From the NCBI GenBank assembly GCA_030374735.1, contig JASCIV010000704.1, forward strand, positions 1 to 13,876: DNA of 13,876 nucleotides. Direction: 5' to 3'. The DNA comes from Gracilaria caudata. Taxonomy: Eukaryota; Rhodophyta; Florideophyceae; Gracilariales; Gracilariaceae. Position 1 is the first letter of the stretch; each line of letters opens with the position of its first letter. Shown piece by piece: positions 1-8,126 of the stretch. The translations under genes were made by a program, and so were the position numbers. The notes below the pieces were generated by a model. It searched no databases. It was given only the letters and a program-made list of their open reading frames with translations, and was not told where the DNA came from.

Positions 1-91
1 GAGCAAAGACTTCGCAATGAGCAGCATAAGAGGCTGTTAGCGAAGCACAATTTAACTGTAACGGATGGTGAAAAGGCCGACGAAAACCGTG
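1..91. repeat. Left arm of a 91-bp perfect inverted repeat at the window ends
   Basis: Bases 1-91 equal the reverse complement of 13786-13876 without a mismatch. Identity then falls to about 75% over the next 65 bp (16 mismatches) up to the shared stop codons. The repeat lies wholly inside the coding tails of two paralogues, so it is not a transposon end in the usual sense. Since it reaches the exact window edge on both sides, the true repeat probably continues outward. Confidence 0.95.
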
Positions 92-156
92 CTGGACATG
101 AGGATAGTAGAGTTGCGGAGGAAGCTGGTGCACGCTTTTCTTGTCGCACGTTCTAA
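1..156 (+). CDS. C-terminal 51 residues of an unknown gene, 5' end outside the window (left copy)
   Basis: The frame starting at base 1 is open to a TAA at 154-156 and encodes 51 residues with a charged, probably helical start (EQRLRNEQHKRLLAKHNLTV) and a C-terminus ending in RTF. The right edge of the window (13721-13876, minus strand) encodes a tail of exactly the same length. The two share their first 30 residues without change and 12 of the last 21, with no indels and the same stop position. That conservation in frame is the evidence for coding, because the piece alone is too short to judge. The gene body lies off the left edge. I do not recognise the family: the tail has no catalytic motif, and a charged helical tail is common in many proteins. 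The gene points toward the intact pirin gene, which lies on the opposite strand about 1.3 kb away. Confidence 0.6.
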   Translation, partial: EQRLRNEQHKRLLAKHNLTVTDGEKADENRAGHEDSRVAEEAGARFSCRTF

Positions 157-722
157 ACGTTGGATGGCCAAGCCTTATGCACTGGTTCTATGTACAGATA
201 ACTTCATGGCACCAGTCCAGCGGGAAGTGTAGCATTCGGGCAGAGAACTGTAAAGATTTGTTTCCAAACTTGAGAATCATACCCTTCTTTGACGCCAATC
301 TTCTTTGGCAGAACCACGTCTGAAAACGATAGTATGCGCCTCAAATCTAGAGCATGTCCAAAGTGTCTGAGTGTGTGATCGTTCAAAAACACTATGGTCC
401 TTGTGTGAATACTGTAGGATTTTGTTCCAATTTGGATCGATAAACGTCTTCAAGTACGAAGGGTAAGTCACTTCGCTTCGATAAGTGAAACCGTAGGACA
501 TTTTTCTTCAAGAACAGAAAAAACAACTTACAACGTCTTTGAAAGCTTGTGCCGGAACCCTAATGTTTTCACAAACTTTCCCAGGGTTCCCTGCTTTCCC
601 TTCTTGATTCTCATCCTCCCCTCCCCTTTTCATATTGCAAAGCGGTCCAACTCGGTTCGGTTCGGGGCATGAATCACTGCTTCGATTCATTCACTTGCAG
701 GTGGTTGAAATTGGATCCGCGA

Positions 723-743
723 GGGGGGGGGGGGGGGGGGGGG
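723..743 (+). repeat. Poly-G homopolymer, 21 bases
   Basis: Twenty-one consecutive G residues are followed by a pyrimidine-rich and purine-rich palindromic patch (tctcccctctggaggga). The run can form a G-quadruplex and is prone to polymerase slippage and sequencing error, so its length is uncertain. Confidence 0.95.
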
Positions 744-873
744 TCTCCCCTCTGGAGGGAGTGGCTCTCTAGAGTCGTGAAGTACCACACGGTGACGCAC
801 CATAATCTCCCATAGTGGCATAGTCACGAACGGATGCGTCAATCTGTTGAAAGTCTGTGAAGTCATGAGTAAT

Positions 874-910
874 GTTGCTGTTGTTGTTGTTGTTGTTGTT
901 CTTCTTCTTT
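874..910 (+). repeat. TTG/CTT trinucleotide microsatellite
   Basis: About eight GTT units, the second interrupted as GCT, run into three CTT units. The tract is non-coding and looks like ordinary slippage DNA. Confidence 0.9.
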
Positions 911-1477
911 ATTTTGGACAACAGCCTCTAATTGCTAAGCTGTAGTAAAACTTTAAACAAAGTTCTCTCTCCGCAGAAAGGCCAAAAACTGAGTGATGTT
1001 TCCTACCCTCTTTGTTTCGTTTCAATCATTTTTGAACATAGATATCTTAACAAGAAGTCAGGAAGATTGGAATTGTCTCATTAGCCAAGTAAATGAGATA
1101 GTAAGATCATAGATCAAACAGATACGACTTAGATCATAGAGTTCTTAAGAGTTTGGGAGCCGCGTTTGTTTGGCATACATTTTGAACTCAGTACTTGGAA
1201 CGCGAATTGTCACAACGTTACTATAACTGATATCAACTGCACCAACGATTAAACCGCTTTATATGGCTCAGACTTTAAAAAAGCAGCTAGAGGTAATCAG
1301 TCCCGCGGGTAAGCCTCTTCTTTCTTCCACAAAACCCGTGTTAGATATCATTGGATTTTGATTCGACCATATTGAAGATCTAGCAGCCCCTCGAACTAAC
1401 AATCTCCTTGAAGTGTAGTAGTACAATGGAAACTATAAACAAGACGAAAAGCTATGCTATCAAGCTCAAATCCCCTA

Positions 1478-2498
1478 TCAAAACTTTCCAGCTGAGTAGT
1501 CCCGGAATGCTTGCATTATCTGTTCCTTTGTATTCATGACAAACGGACCATGTTGCACGACGGGCTCATCCAAAGGCTGTCCAGCAAGAACGACAAATCT
1601 AGCCTCGCCTTCCGACTTCACCTGAATACTTTCACCGGGGCCGAACACCATGCACGACCCATGCTCACCTCTAACATCCTTCTTTCCGGTTGTGACTTCG
1701 CCCTCCAGCACGTAGATAAAGGCATTGTGATGTTCTGGTATTTGTTCTTCAAAGGTGGCAGCTTCCAAAATTCTCACATCCCAATACAGGGTTGGGGTCT
1801 GCGTGAATACCTTGCTCTCAACATCGAAACACTTGCCGGCAATGACCTTCACTTCGATGGAGCCATCCGCATTCTTAGCCAGTGGAACGTCCTCAGCCAA
1901 AAGCTCTGCAACAGACACACGAATAGCACTAAAGTTAGCTATCAGGACATCGTTCTGTTCTACGTTAAATGGTCAGTGTCGGTGAAAGAAACTTACCTTG
2001 ATACTGTGGCTTGGTCATCTTATTGTTCGCCGCGAGATTGACCCAGAGCTGTAATCCAATATTACTGCCATCAGTGGCAGGCATTTCACTGTGAACAATG
2101 CCACGACCAGCAGTCATCCACTGCAAGTCGCCCACTCCAATGGTACCTGCATGACCCTTGTTGTCTTCATGACGGAAAGCGCCTTCGAGCATGTATGTGA
2201 CCGTCTGCATTCCGCGATGAGGATGATCTGGGAATCCCGCCGGCTTCGTGACATTGAACTCATCGAGCAGGAGGAAAGGGTCCAAATTACGAAGTTCGGA
2301 TGATCCAATGCTTCTTCTTACTCGGGCGCCCACACCCTCTGATTGCTCGCGTGCAATCACAACTTTCTTGACGTCGCGGAACGCAGTCATGTTTGTAGTG
2401 GATGCTATGAATCGCTTTGAAACGGTTTGCAACAAACTCGGACGGAAAATGGACTTTGAACGAAAGGGAATTGTATGAGTTACGAATGCTGAAGACAT
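1478..2498 (-). CDS. Pirin-family cupin protein, two exons, with predicted organelle presequence
   Basis: Exon 1 (2498-1997) and exon 2 (1905-1478) join through a 91-bp intron into 309 residues. Pirins are iron-binding bicupin proteins; members act as transcriptional co-regulators or quercetin dioxygenases, and the role here is not known. Visible hallmarks are HPHRGMQT at residues 92-99 and HSEMP at 136-140. These supply the three His and one Glu that bind iron (His56, His58, His101 and Glu103 in human pirin). The second cupin has TPTLYWDV and ends in GPFVMNT followed by a short helix, as is usual for the family. The first 36 residues are rich in Ser, Thr and Arg and contain no acidic residue, which suggests a mitochondrial or plastid presequence; typical pirins begin near Met37 (MTAFRDV). 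I keep the upstream ATG because the damaged paralogue at the other end of the window preserves a colinear, in-frame remnant of the same extension. The molybdenum-type or zinc-type metal possibility cannot be excluded from sequence. Confidence 0.93.
1906..1996 (-). other. Spliceosomal intron of the pirin gene (91 bp)
   Basis: The donor is CAAG|GTAAGT and the acceptor is TGTTGCAG|AGCTT, both near consensus. Splicing restores ...PQYQ-ELLAEDVP, which matches the uninterrupted pirin family sequence at this point. Without splicing the frame would leave the family after PQYQ. The same intron position is recognisable in the right-hand pseudogene. Confidence 0.93.
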
Positions 2499-3183
2499 GA
2501 GAAGAAGAAAGGCAATGCACAGGATGTGCTCCTTATAAAATATGTGAAGGAATGCTTACCAATACAAGAAGAGAAACCGGCGCGAGATAAATCAAGTGGG
2601 TGGTACGATAAGCGCGGCGCTTGTGGTCGGAGTACTTCGGTGTGGATGCCGATGTATTTCTTCGACGTAGACACATGTACGAGACGGATGTAGAAGCTTT
2701 CGGCGCTTCTCGTCGCGGACGACGGTTTGTTTCGAAGACGTGTTTAAGTTCGGTCAGCCTGAGTTCAAAGGTTGTTGAGGAGCTGGGCCCGTGTCTCAGA
2801 TATGCCCCCTTCGATATGATTGGTTGACCTTTTCCCATTACGTAATTAACGGATGGCGATGAGCCCTACGACGAATGGTTCTTTCTACTCTTCGGCCAAT
2901 CAGCGTCTGATTTGTGCGATGCAGTTCACGGCGCATCCCCTTTCGTTTGTCGCTTCGGCTCCAGATCTGCCCTACAAGGGCATTGCCAGCCCAGAACACT
3001 CCGTTTAAGTTGTTGAGCTTTACAAAGGTGTAGAACGCTACCTTTAGGTAGAACGCTACCGTCCTACCCTTCGTACTTCACGTAAGACGGTGGAATTCTA
3101 AACGAATTCCTTCATCTCAGGTTCTTCTAGCTGAGACAATCTAAATTCCAAGCGCAATAAACCTGCGAGCTTTCTGAGTTAAA
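2499..3183. other. Intergenic region: pirin upstream sequence and PhoD downstream sequence
   Basis: This 685-bp gap should contain the promoter of the minus-strand pirin gene and the 3' end of the PhoD gene, also minus strand. I see no clear TATA box or poly(A) signal on the minus strand. ORFs here are short and overlap on both strands. Two small hairpin motifs sit at 3030-3060. Confidence 0.5.
3030..3060. repeat. Two short palindromic hairpins (GTAG-AACG-CTAC)
   Basis: GTAGAACGCTAC (3030-3041) and GGTAGAACGCTACC (3047-3060) are tandem copies of a palindromic stem with an AACG loop. A copy in reverse orientation lies at 5274-5287, on the other side of the PhoD gene. Each stem is only 4-5 bp, but the loop sequence is also conserved, which argues for a repeated module rather than chance. 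Confidence 0.7.
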
Positions 3184-4893
3184 CTACTGCTCCTCACGGA
3201 CAACGAACTCACCATAGTTGCCCAAAGGATCAGTCACAATCTCTCCATCCGGTCCTATGCAACGCACGGTCAAAGAGCGATCATTATAGTACACACTCAT
3301 GAAGTTGGGGACAGCAATATTGCTGAACATCACAGCCTTCTCTCCCGCAATGTGCGCATTGGATCCGTACGAGTTCAGGAACCGCAACACCTCTCCCTGA
3401 TAAACTGAAGCAGTTTCACCCAAAGTAGAAAACCCGATGGGTCCGGTAGAGAACTCGTGGATGGCAGGGCTTCTTCCAGGGTTGATTCTAGAGAAAATGC
3501 TTGCATGAACGTCACCAGCCAAAAACACAACATTCTTGACGTTCTCCTCTTCGATGAAGCTCAAAATCTCCTTTCGCTCCTTCCAATACCCTTCCCATCT
3601 GTCTCCAGGGGCCACATACCATTCCAATATTTGCACAGAGCTAATGATGATCTTGAACGTGGCATCACTGTTCTTGAGTCCCATTTTCAACCACTGTTTC
3701 TGCTCCGCGCCCATCAAAGTCTTATCGGCTTCGCGGAAACTGGTCTGGTTCACAAGAGGCTGAGTGAACAAATCGCAACCCGAAAGCCCAAGTGCAGCAA
3801 GCTCAGGACCTGCTTGACACAACTCCTCGTCTGTCACGTTCGGCGGTCGCACAGGTAACAGGCTAATCGCTGGAACCTGTGTGTCACGATATTGCCTCAA
3901 GTCCAACATAAACACCTCAACATGCTTCCCAACGCGAATACGACGGAACAAACGAGTCTCGGGACGTCTCAGCCCTGGGGCTGGGTCCTCGGCTTGCAGC
4001 TTGTTTCCGGGTGTAACGCCATTCATATCAAAGAACGCCTTCTGACCCAGTAGATATTGAGCCTCAATCTCGTGCTTAGAAATTGTGTCCGGAAGTTCCA
4101 CACCCGCGGCGGGCACAGTGTCTTGAATGCGGCGCGGGTTTCCGTCCTGTCCAGCATAGTTGTCGCTGACGTGGTGGTCATCCCACACAGAAAAGATGGG
4201 GATGGAGCGGAGCACTTCCGGAAAGCCTTCGCCTGTGTAAACGCTGGAGCGCTGATCGACGTACAAGGAAGTGTAGTAGTCTGGGCTGATAATAGGCTGG
4301 CTGCAGCATTTGTTGACTTCGTCAAAAGTTTCGTTTTCGGACAACCAAAACCGGTCGGCGTATACAACATCACCGTTGAAGATGGCAAATTCAGGGTTGT
4401 TGGTCTGCACAAAGCTGTTTAGCGCGGCGCTGATCGGGTACGGATTGCGGTTGGCACAGCTCATGTGCACAAAGTTGAACTGGTCTTCATCTTCATTATC
4501 TCGCAAGGTTACGAAAGAACCCAGTGGTGATTTGATGCCAGTCTCAGAGGTGAATTGGTAGTAATACTTGGTATTGGCCTCAAGATCAGACAAGAACACC
4601 TTGGCGACATACGCTCCCGGCCTCTCACGCGGGTCTATGCCTCCATAAGTCACGGCTCGGGCGGAGTCGTTGACGATGACATTTGTGAATTCGGCGTCGG
4701 TGGAAACGAGCACAAGAGCCACGGTGCTTCCTGACGTGGATGCACGGCAGTCGGGGGAGGCCAGACTAGCCTGGATGATGGCGCTGTAGTTGGTGACATC
4801 GCCGGATTGAAGGCTAAATTGGCATGCTGAAGCAGACGTGATAAGGGGTAGTGAAGAAAGGCAGAAGACTGAAGCTAGGGAAGAGAACGCCAT
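3184..4893 (-). CDS. Secreted PhoD-like alkaline phosphatase or phosphodiesterase
   Basis: A single 569-residue exon. PhoD enzymes hydrolyse phosphate mono- and diesters outside the cell or in the secretory system and usually serve phosphate scavenging. Residues 1-23 form a signal peptide, with a likely cleavage after ASA. An N-terminal Ig/Fn3-like domain (about 25-135) is followed by the metallophosphatase domain. Recognisable motifs are SCANRNPYP (145-153), NGDVVYAD (173-180), WDDHHVSDN (237-245), FMLDLRQYRD (328-337), EWYVAPGDRWEGYWKER (424-440) and AGDVHASI (459-466). These carry the conserved Asp, Asn and His residues expected to bind calcium and iron in this family. Several N-glycosylation sequons (such as NYS, NDS, NET, NVT, NQT) fit secretion in a eukaryote. 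The length fits the family and nothing is missing. Phosphate-starvation control is typical of the family, but no element for it is visible. The exact substrate cannot be told from sequence. Confidence 0.95.
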   Translation of the reverse strand: MAFSSLASVFCLSSLPLITSASACQFSLQSGDVTNYSAIIQASLASPDCRASTSGSTVALVLVSTDAEFTNVIVNDSARAVTYGGIDPRERPGAYVAKVFLSDLEANTKYYYQFTSETGIKSPLGSFVTLRDNEDEDQFNFVHMSCANRNPYPISAALNSFVQTNNPEFAIFNGDVVYADRFWLSENETFDEVNKCCSQPIISPDYYTSLYVDQRSSVYTGEGFPEVLRSIPIFSVWDDHHVSDNYAGQDGNPRRIQDTVPAAGVELPDTISKHEIEAQYLLGQKAFFDMNGVTPGNKLQAEDPAPGLRRPETRLFRRIRVGKHVEVFMLDLRQYRDTQVPAISLLPVRPPNVTDEELCQAGPELAALGLSGCDLFTQPLVNQTSFREADKTLMGAEQKQWLKMGLKNSDATFKIIISSVQILEWYVAPGDRWEGYWKERKEILSFIEEENVKNVVFLAGDVHASIFSRINPGRSPAIHEFSTGPIGFSTLGETASVYQGEVLRFLNSYGSNAHIAGEKAVMFSNIAVPNFMSVYYNDRSLTVRCIGPDGEIVTDPLGNYGEFVVREEQ

Positions 4894-5064
4894 TGCTGTT
4901 ACTGAGGTGCCGACGAAGACCGCGATGGCACACTGAACTGTGTTCGTAAGAAAGTTGAATTTCAGCCCCCGAATACATCATGTTCCTTGGAATTGCTCAC
5001 CATCATGATGAAAAGACCTCACATGATTCCGGTCGGGACAAAGCCGTTTCGGCATTCTTTGGCG

Positions 5065-5100
5065 CAAGTGCAAAGGTACTGCCAAGTGCAAAGGTACTGC
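5065..5100 (+). repeat. Perfect 18-bp tandem duplication
   Basis: The unit caagtgcaaaggtactgc occurs twice without mismatch (5065-5082 and 5083-5100). No coding meaning is apparent. It resembles other short tandem duplications in this window. Confidence 0.95.
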
Positions 5101-5199
5101 ACGAGAATCTCGTCTTACCGACCAAATTGCGGGATGATGCGGTCTCATTTGGCCTCCAATTCGAAGGGGAGAACGAAAGGATATTCGCCCGCACGATGC

Positions 5200-5228
5200 G
5201 ATACAGCTTGTTTGATACGAGCTGTATC
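5200..5228. repeat. 9-bp perfect inverted repeat
   Basis: GATACAGCT (5200-5208) and AGCTGTATC (5220-5228) pair perfectly around an 11-base loop. It is too short to assign a role. Confidence 0.75.
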
Positions 5229-5273
5229 ATAAATTTGTAGAATCGATGGTGAGAGATGTCCATCGTAACAACA

Positions 5274-5304
5274 GGTAGCGTTCTACCTTTGGTACGACGG
5301 TACC
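5274..5304. repeat. Two adjacent palindromic hairpins (GGTAG..CTACC and GGTAC..GTACC)
   Basis: GGTAGCGTTCTACC (5274-5287) is the exact reverse complement of the motif at 3047-3060. Three bases on lies GGTACGACGGTACC (5291-5304), another 5-bp stem with a 4-base loop. Together with the pair at 3030-3060 they bracket the PhoD gene in opposite orientation. Confidence 0.7.
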
Positions 5305-5351
5305 TGTAGCTTCGTAACGTATGATACGGGTTACACGGGTTCTGCCCATTT

Positions 5352-5412
5352 TTGTGTTTTCAGGAAGCGCCCATTGGGCGCTTGGGCGCTTGGGTTCTTC
5401 CTGAAAACACAA
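5352..5412. repeat. 16-bp perfect stem-loop with a nested palindrome in the loop
   Basis: TTGTGTTTTCAGGAAG (5352-5367) pairs perfectly with CTTCCTGAAAACACAA (5397-5412). The 29-base loop starts with a second palindrome overlapping the stem, gcgcccattgggcgc, and contains direct repeats of ttgggcgc. Such a long perfect stem is not expected by chance. It could be a foldback mobile remnant, a structured RNA, or a regulatory cruciform in the divergent promoter region. Confidence 0.9.
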
Positions 5413-6102
5413 CTGTAAAGACCTCGTCACGAACGTTACAAGAGATCTTCGAAGAACAGCTCCGTGCGGCGTGAGCACAATCTTTCCATGCGTGAAAACC
5501 CGTCACAGTGCTGACCAGTTTACCATCGGCATCCCGAGTACGGATTCCGGACACATTCCTCTCCCCCACCGCCCAGGTTCTACCTTCGTATACGCTTTCA
5601 AGGGAAGTCTAATCGTTCCACGAGCATCTTCCAGTCTTCCTCACGTTTTGAATTTACGAGGTGTTCAGCTCAGATGCATTACGGGATCTCGATGGAACAG
5701 TGGCTGACAAGTGAATCCACGGGCACAGCTCGGCAGCTTGTATGTTCAACAGTCGCTGCTAACGGCGATGCACATCATGAGTGTGAATCAGCTGTTTCCC
5801 GAAACGGCATTTGTAATTCATATGCGTGTCCAGTTCACTCACATGCACCCATCTTCATCCCATAATTTGACGTGACTTCGTATTCTCAGTTGTTGATTAT
5901 GCTTTCCAGTGATTCGCTATGTCTCAAAGCAAGAGCTTCAGCCTCAGAAACTAGCATTACAACTGAGTTTTGTCAAGTATCACTTCTATGGGCTCAAAAC
6001 GAACTCTTTTGCTCCTTCCTCTCAGCTGCTGTTTGCTTTCTCTCGTGCCAACTTGTGCGCGAAAAGCTCGTTCAGAAGTCTTCCTAACGCTACCCTCAAC
6101 TC

Positions 6103-7884
6103 ATGCTGCACACATTCCTCCTTGTTTTTACCACCATCATCGTGCAGATTCGGGGTCGTCATCTACAGTCGGCTTCGCCACTTTTTTCTTCGTCCACGGT
6201 GCATTATCCGGCTCCAGTCTTTGACTCCCTCAAGGCCATTGATACGCGTCACAAGCTGGCTAGACCACCTTCCGTTAATCCCCAACCCCCCGAGCATGCG
6301 CTCCACGATCTGAACAGTATCAAGTGGACGGATTTTCCCACCTCTGGATTCACCTTCACACATTCTGCACCGAAAAGCACGAGCAATGCCCCCTCTGAAA
6401 CTGCAGCCGTAGCAGGGGAGGCGTTGGGTAGCCAACTCGATCCCAATGCAGAACTGCTCGCCAGTCATCACGATGCTTTGAAATCCATGGAGGAAGCGGG
6501 CTCCAAATCTGAAAGCGACTATCATGCCGATTCAAATCAGATTGGATTGTCTTGTTTGAGCTACTTGTCTCTACGAACTGTGCTCGATAACACCTTCGAC
6601 TCCCATGTGGAACTGATTCGCCGCGGCATACCATCGCATACAGTCAAGCATTTTTACGATGGCGCTTTACGCTATATGAGTCGAAGCGAATGTTTCTGTT
6701 CCGGTCACCGATCGAGAATTTCCAATGCCTGTATCCTTGCATCGATCTTCAAATACAATGAACACCAAATCTCATTAAGATTGCACCACATCATTGAAAT
6801 TGATCGAGTCAAAAGTCCTGAACATCAGAAGTTCCCTCTCTACCACCAGCTTGCGTCGAAGCCACTGCCAGCGCTCTCGTCCAAGGAAAAGTCGGCAGTA
6901 CTTCGCGCAAAGCAAGACACGGTTCAAAACCTCATTATCGCAGAAGCCGATGAATCTCAAGAAGACTCAAAGATAGAGTGTGTGCTCCCTCAAAGCAGTG
7001 AACTGCTTTATGTTGGCAGTGACGAAGATTCAAGATGTGATCAATTCAGAACGGACAAGCTTGGGCTTCCAGTTCGCCATTATGTTGCTTATGCCATTGG
7101 TCTGGCTATTCAGATCCGTCTGAGTAATGCGGACGACGAGGAGGCTGCAAAGGTTCTTGATGAAGCGACTTCGACCGCTTTTGTTCTTTCCCAGTGCGAA
7201 AAGCGAGACGGAAAACCAGGCCTCATTCCATTTTCTATGTTTCAGCATCATGCCGCATATGTCGAACCCATTTTGAGAGGTGCGCTATATGCCAGTGCGT
7301 CAGACTTTCTCCCAGCGGGTCCGATCGCGAACGAGATTCCGAAGTCTTCAAATTTCTCTCTTATTATCCGCACTGCATACTTCTTCTTCGAAAGAGATAT
7401 TGATTATCTATCATCAATTGATAGCCATGGAAGACCGGTGGTAATCCAGAACATAGGACACTCCACGTACATGAGACGAATTACCACACAGATAACAGAA
7501 GAGATTTCAATGGCTTTCCTTTTTCACGTGTACAGAATCACAATAGAGTACTTGAAGGGTCTGGGAGAAAACGGTTTCGGGAACGCTCCCATTAACGGTT
7601 ATACTGTGCGATGCCCGTCTGGATGGAAGTACATACCGCGAGTGGTGCCTGTTACTGATGTATTGGAGAACTGCTGCTCAACAAAGTGCGAGGTCCTTGG
7701 AGACGTTATCTACTCACACATCGTTCAAAGTGAAATATGTTGTACCACCTGCAATTACAAGCGTTGCGGAAGTACCGCAAATGATGTGATTGGGACAGGG
7801 GAAGTTGTGCTAAAAAGTGAGGCTTCTAGTCCATTGATCCCGAAAAATAAGTCAGTTCCTGACGTCACAATGGTTTCCATCTAG
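6103..7884 (+). CDS. Unrecognised 593-residue secretory protein, Cys-rich C-terminus
   Basis: This is the longest plus-strand ORF, ending at TAG 7882-7884. I do not recognise the family. The first 18 residues (MLHTFLLVFTTIIVQIRG) look like a signal peptide or signal anchor. Residues 30-150 are low in structure and rich in Ser, Pro and His. Residues 150-500 look folded and mostly helical, with no catalytic motif I can name. Residues 504-555 contain eight cysteines (504, 524, 525, 529, 546, 547, 550, 555), which suggests a small disulphide-bonded or metal-binding module in the secretory lumen. There is no second membrane segment before the stop, but a membrane-spanning ORF follows 66 bp later and may be spliced on (candidate donor AAAA|GTGAGG at 7817, acceptor CCCAG at 7971). 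A different signal-peptide frame from ATG 5988 overlaps the start, so the N-terminus is also uncertain. Long open frame and even composition make a real gene likely. Confidence 0.75.
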   Translation: MLHTFLLVFTTIIVQIRGRHLQSASPLFSSSTVHYPAPVFDSLKAIDTRHKLARPPSVNPQPPEHALHDLNSIKWTDFPTSGFTFTHSAPKSTSNAPSETAAVAGEALGSQLDPNAELLASHHDALKSMEEAGSKSESDYHADSNQIGLSCLSYLSLRTVLDNTFDSHVELIRRGIPSHTVKHFYDGALRYMSRSECFCSGHRSRISNACILASIFKYNEHQISLRLHHIIEIDRVKSPEHQKFPLYHQLASKPLPALSSKEKSAVLRAKQDTVQNLIIAEADESQEDSKIECVLPQSSELLYVGSDEDSRCDQFRTDKLGLPVRHYVAYAIGLAIQIRLSNADDEEAAKVLDEATSTAFVLSQCEKRDGKPGLIPFSMFQHHAAYVEPILRGALYASASDFLPAGPIANEIPKSSNFSLIIRTAYFFFERDIDYLSSIDSHGRPVVIQNIGHSTYMRRITTQITEEISMAFLFHVYRITIEYLKGLGENGFGNAPINGYTVRCPSGWKYIPRVVPVTDVLENCCSTKCEVLGDVIYSHIVQSEICCTTCNYKRCGSTANDVIGTGEVVLKSEASSPLIPKNKSVPDVTMVSI

Positions 7885-7949
7885 GAAAAGGTTTCATTGT
7901 ACCAGCAACAACTCTTAATGCCCATAACCCTGTCCTTCTAATCATCAAG

Positions 7950-8126
7950 ATGTCAAAACAATTAAACCCAGAGGCTATTCCTGGAGATGCCTTTGGCTTC
8001 CATACGGTTTTCTTCTTCGTCGGCCTATTCCTGCTTTACACACCATGGTTCGTGGTGTGCCTGATCATCGTAAAGAGTAATGGATGTCAGGTGAATGAGA
8101 TGCTTCGTTTGGGGTTGTATGGTTGA
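7950..8126 (+). CDS. Small membrane-spanning ORF (58 aa), possibly the last exon of the upstream gene
   Basis: ATG 7950 to TGA 8124-8126 encodes 58 residues with one strong hydrophobic segment at about residues 17-42 (core FFFVGLFLLY...WFVVCLIIV), followed by KSNG. It lies on the same strand, 66 bp after the stop of the 593-residue ORF. Splicing from 7817 to 7972 would keep frame and turn the upstream protein into a type I membrane protein with a luminal Cys-rich domain. A near-consensus donor (CAG|GTGAAT at 8091) inside this ORF could pair with TACTTCAG at 8172, an 82-bp intron much like the pirin one. That would replace the last residues with a 24-residue tail ending at 8247. As a stand-alone gene it would be a small single-pass membrane protein of unknown role. 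Confidence 0.45.
   Translation: MSKQLNPEAIPGDAFGFHTVFFFVGLFLLYTPWFVVCLIIVKSNGCQVNEMLRLGLYG

Larger units (their letters stand above)
157..1477. other. 1.3-kb gene-free stretch between the left tail gene and the pirin gene
   Basis: No convincing coding region is present. The ORFs here are short, overlap on both strands and show no family signature. The stretch contains a 21-base guanine run (723-743) and a (TTG/CTT) microsatellite (about 874-910). At the other end of the window the equivalent spacer between the pirin pseudogene and the tail gene is only 211 bp, so this side has gained, or the other side has lost, about 1.1 kb. Both genes point into this space, so it should hold two convergent 3' untranslated regions. 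Confidence 0.6.
4894..6102. other. 1.2-kb intergenic region between divergent PhoD and the 593-residue gene, rich in palindromes
   Basis: The two flanking genes diverge, so this stretch should hold both promoters. No supported gene lies in it. Some short frames look superficially coding (for example minus strand around 5450-5620), but they begin at non-ATG codons or switch frame and have no family match. The stretch holds an 18-bp tandem duplication, three hairpin motifs and one large stem-loop, listed separately. Just before the next gene, an ATG at 5988 opens an alternative frame with a strong signal-peptide look. Confidence 0.5.

Noticed and set aside
651..668. Repeated GGTTCG resembling a tRNA T-arm
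   Set aside because: No acceptor stem, D-arm or anticodon arm can be drawn around it.
1511..2041. 176-codon plus-strand ORF
   Set aside because: It is antisense to the pirin exons and intron and has no family features; the pirin reading explains the conservation.
4023..4422. Long ORFs of 129 and 121 codons
   Set aside because: Both are shadows of the PhoD coding sequence in other frames.
5450..5640. Protein-like minus-strand frame in the PhoD upstream region
   Set aside because: It lacks an ATG at its start, needs a frame switch to extend, and has no recognisable motif.
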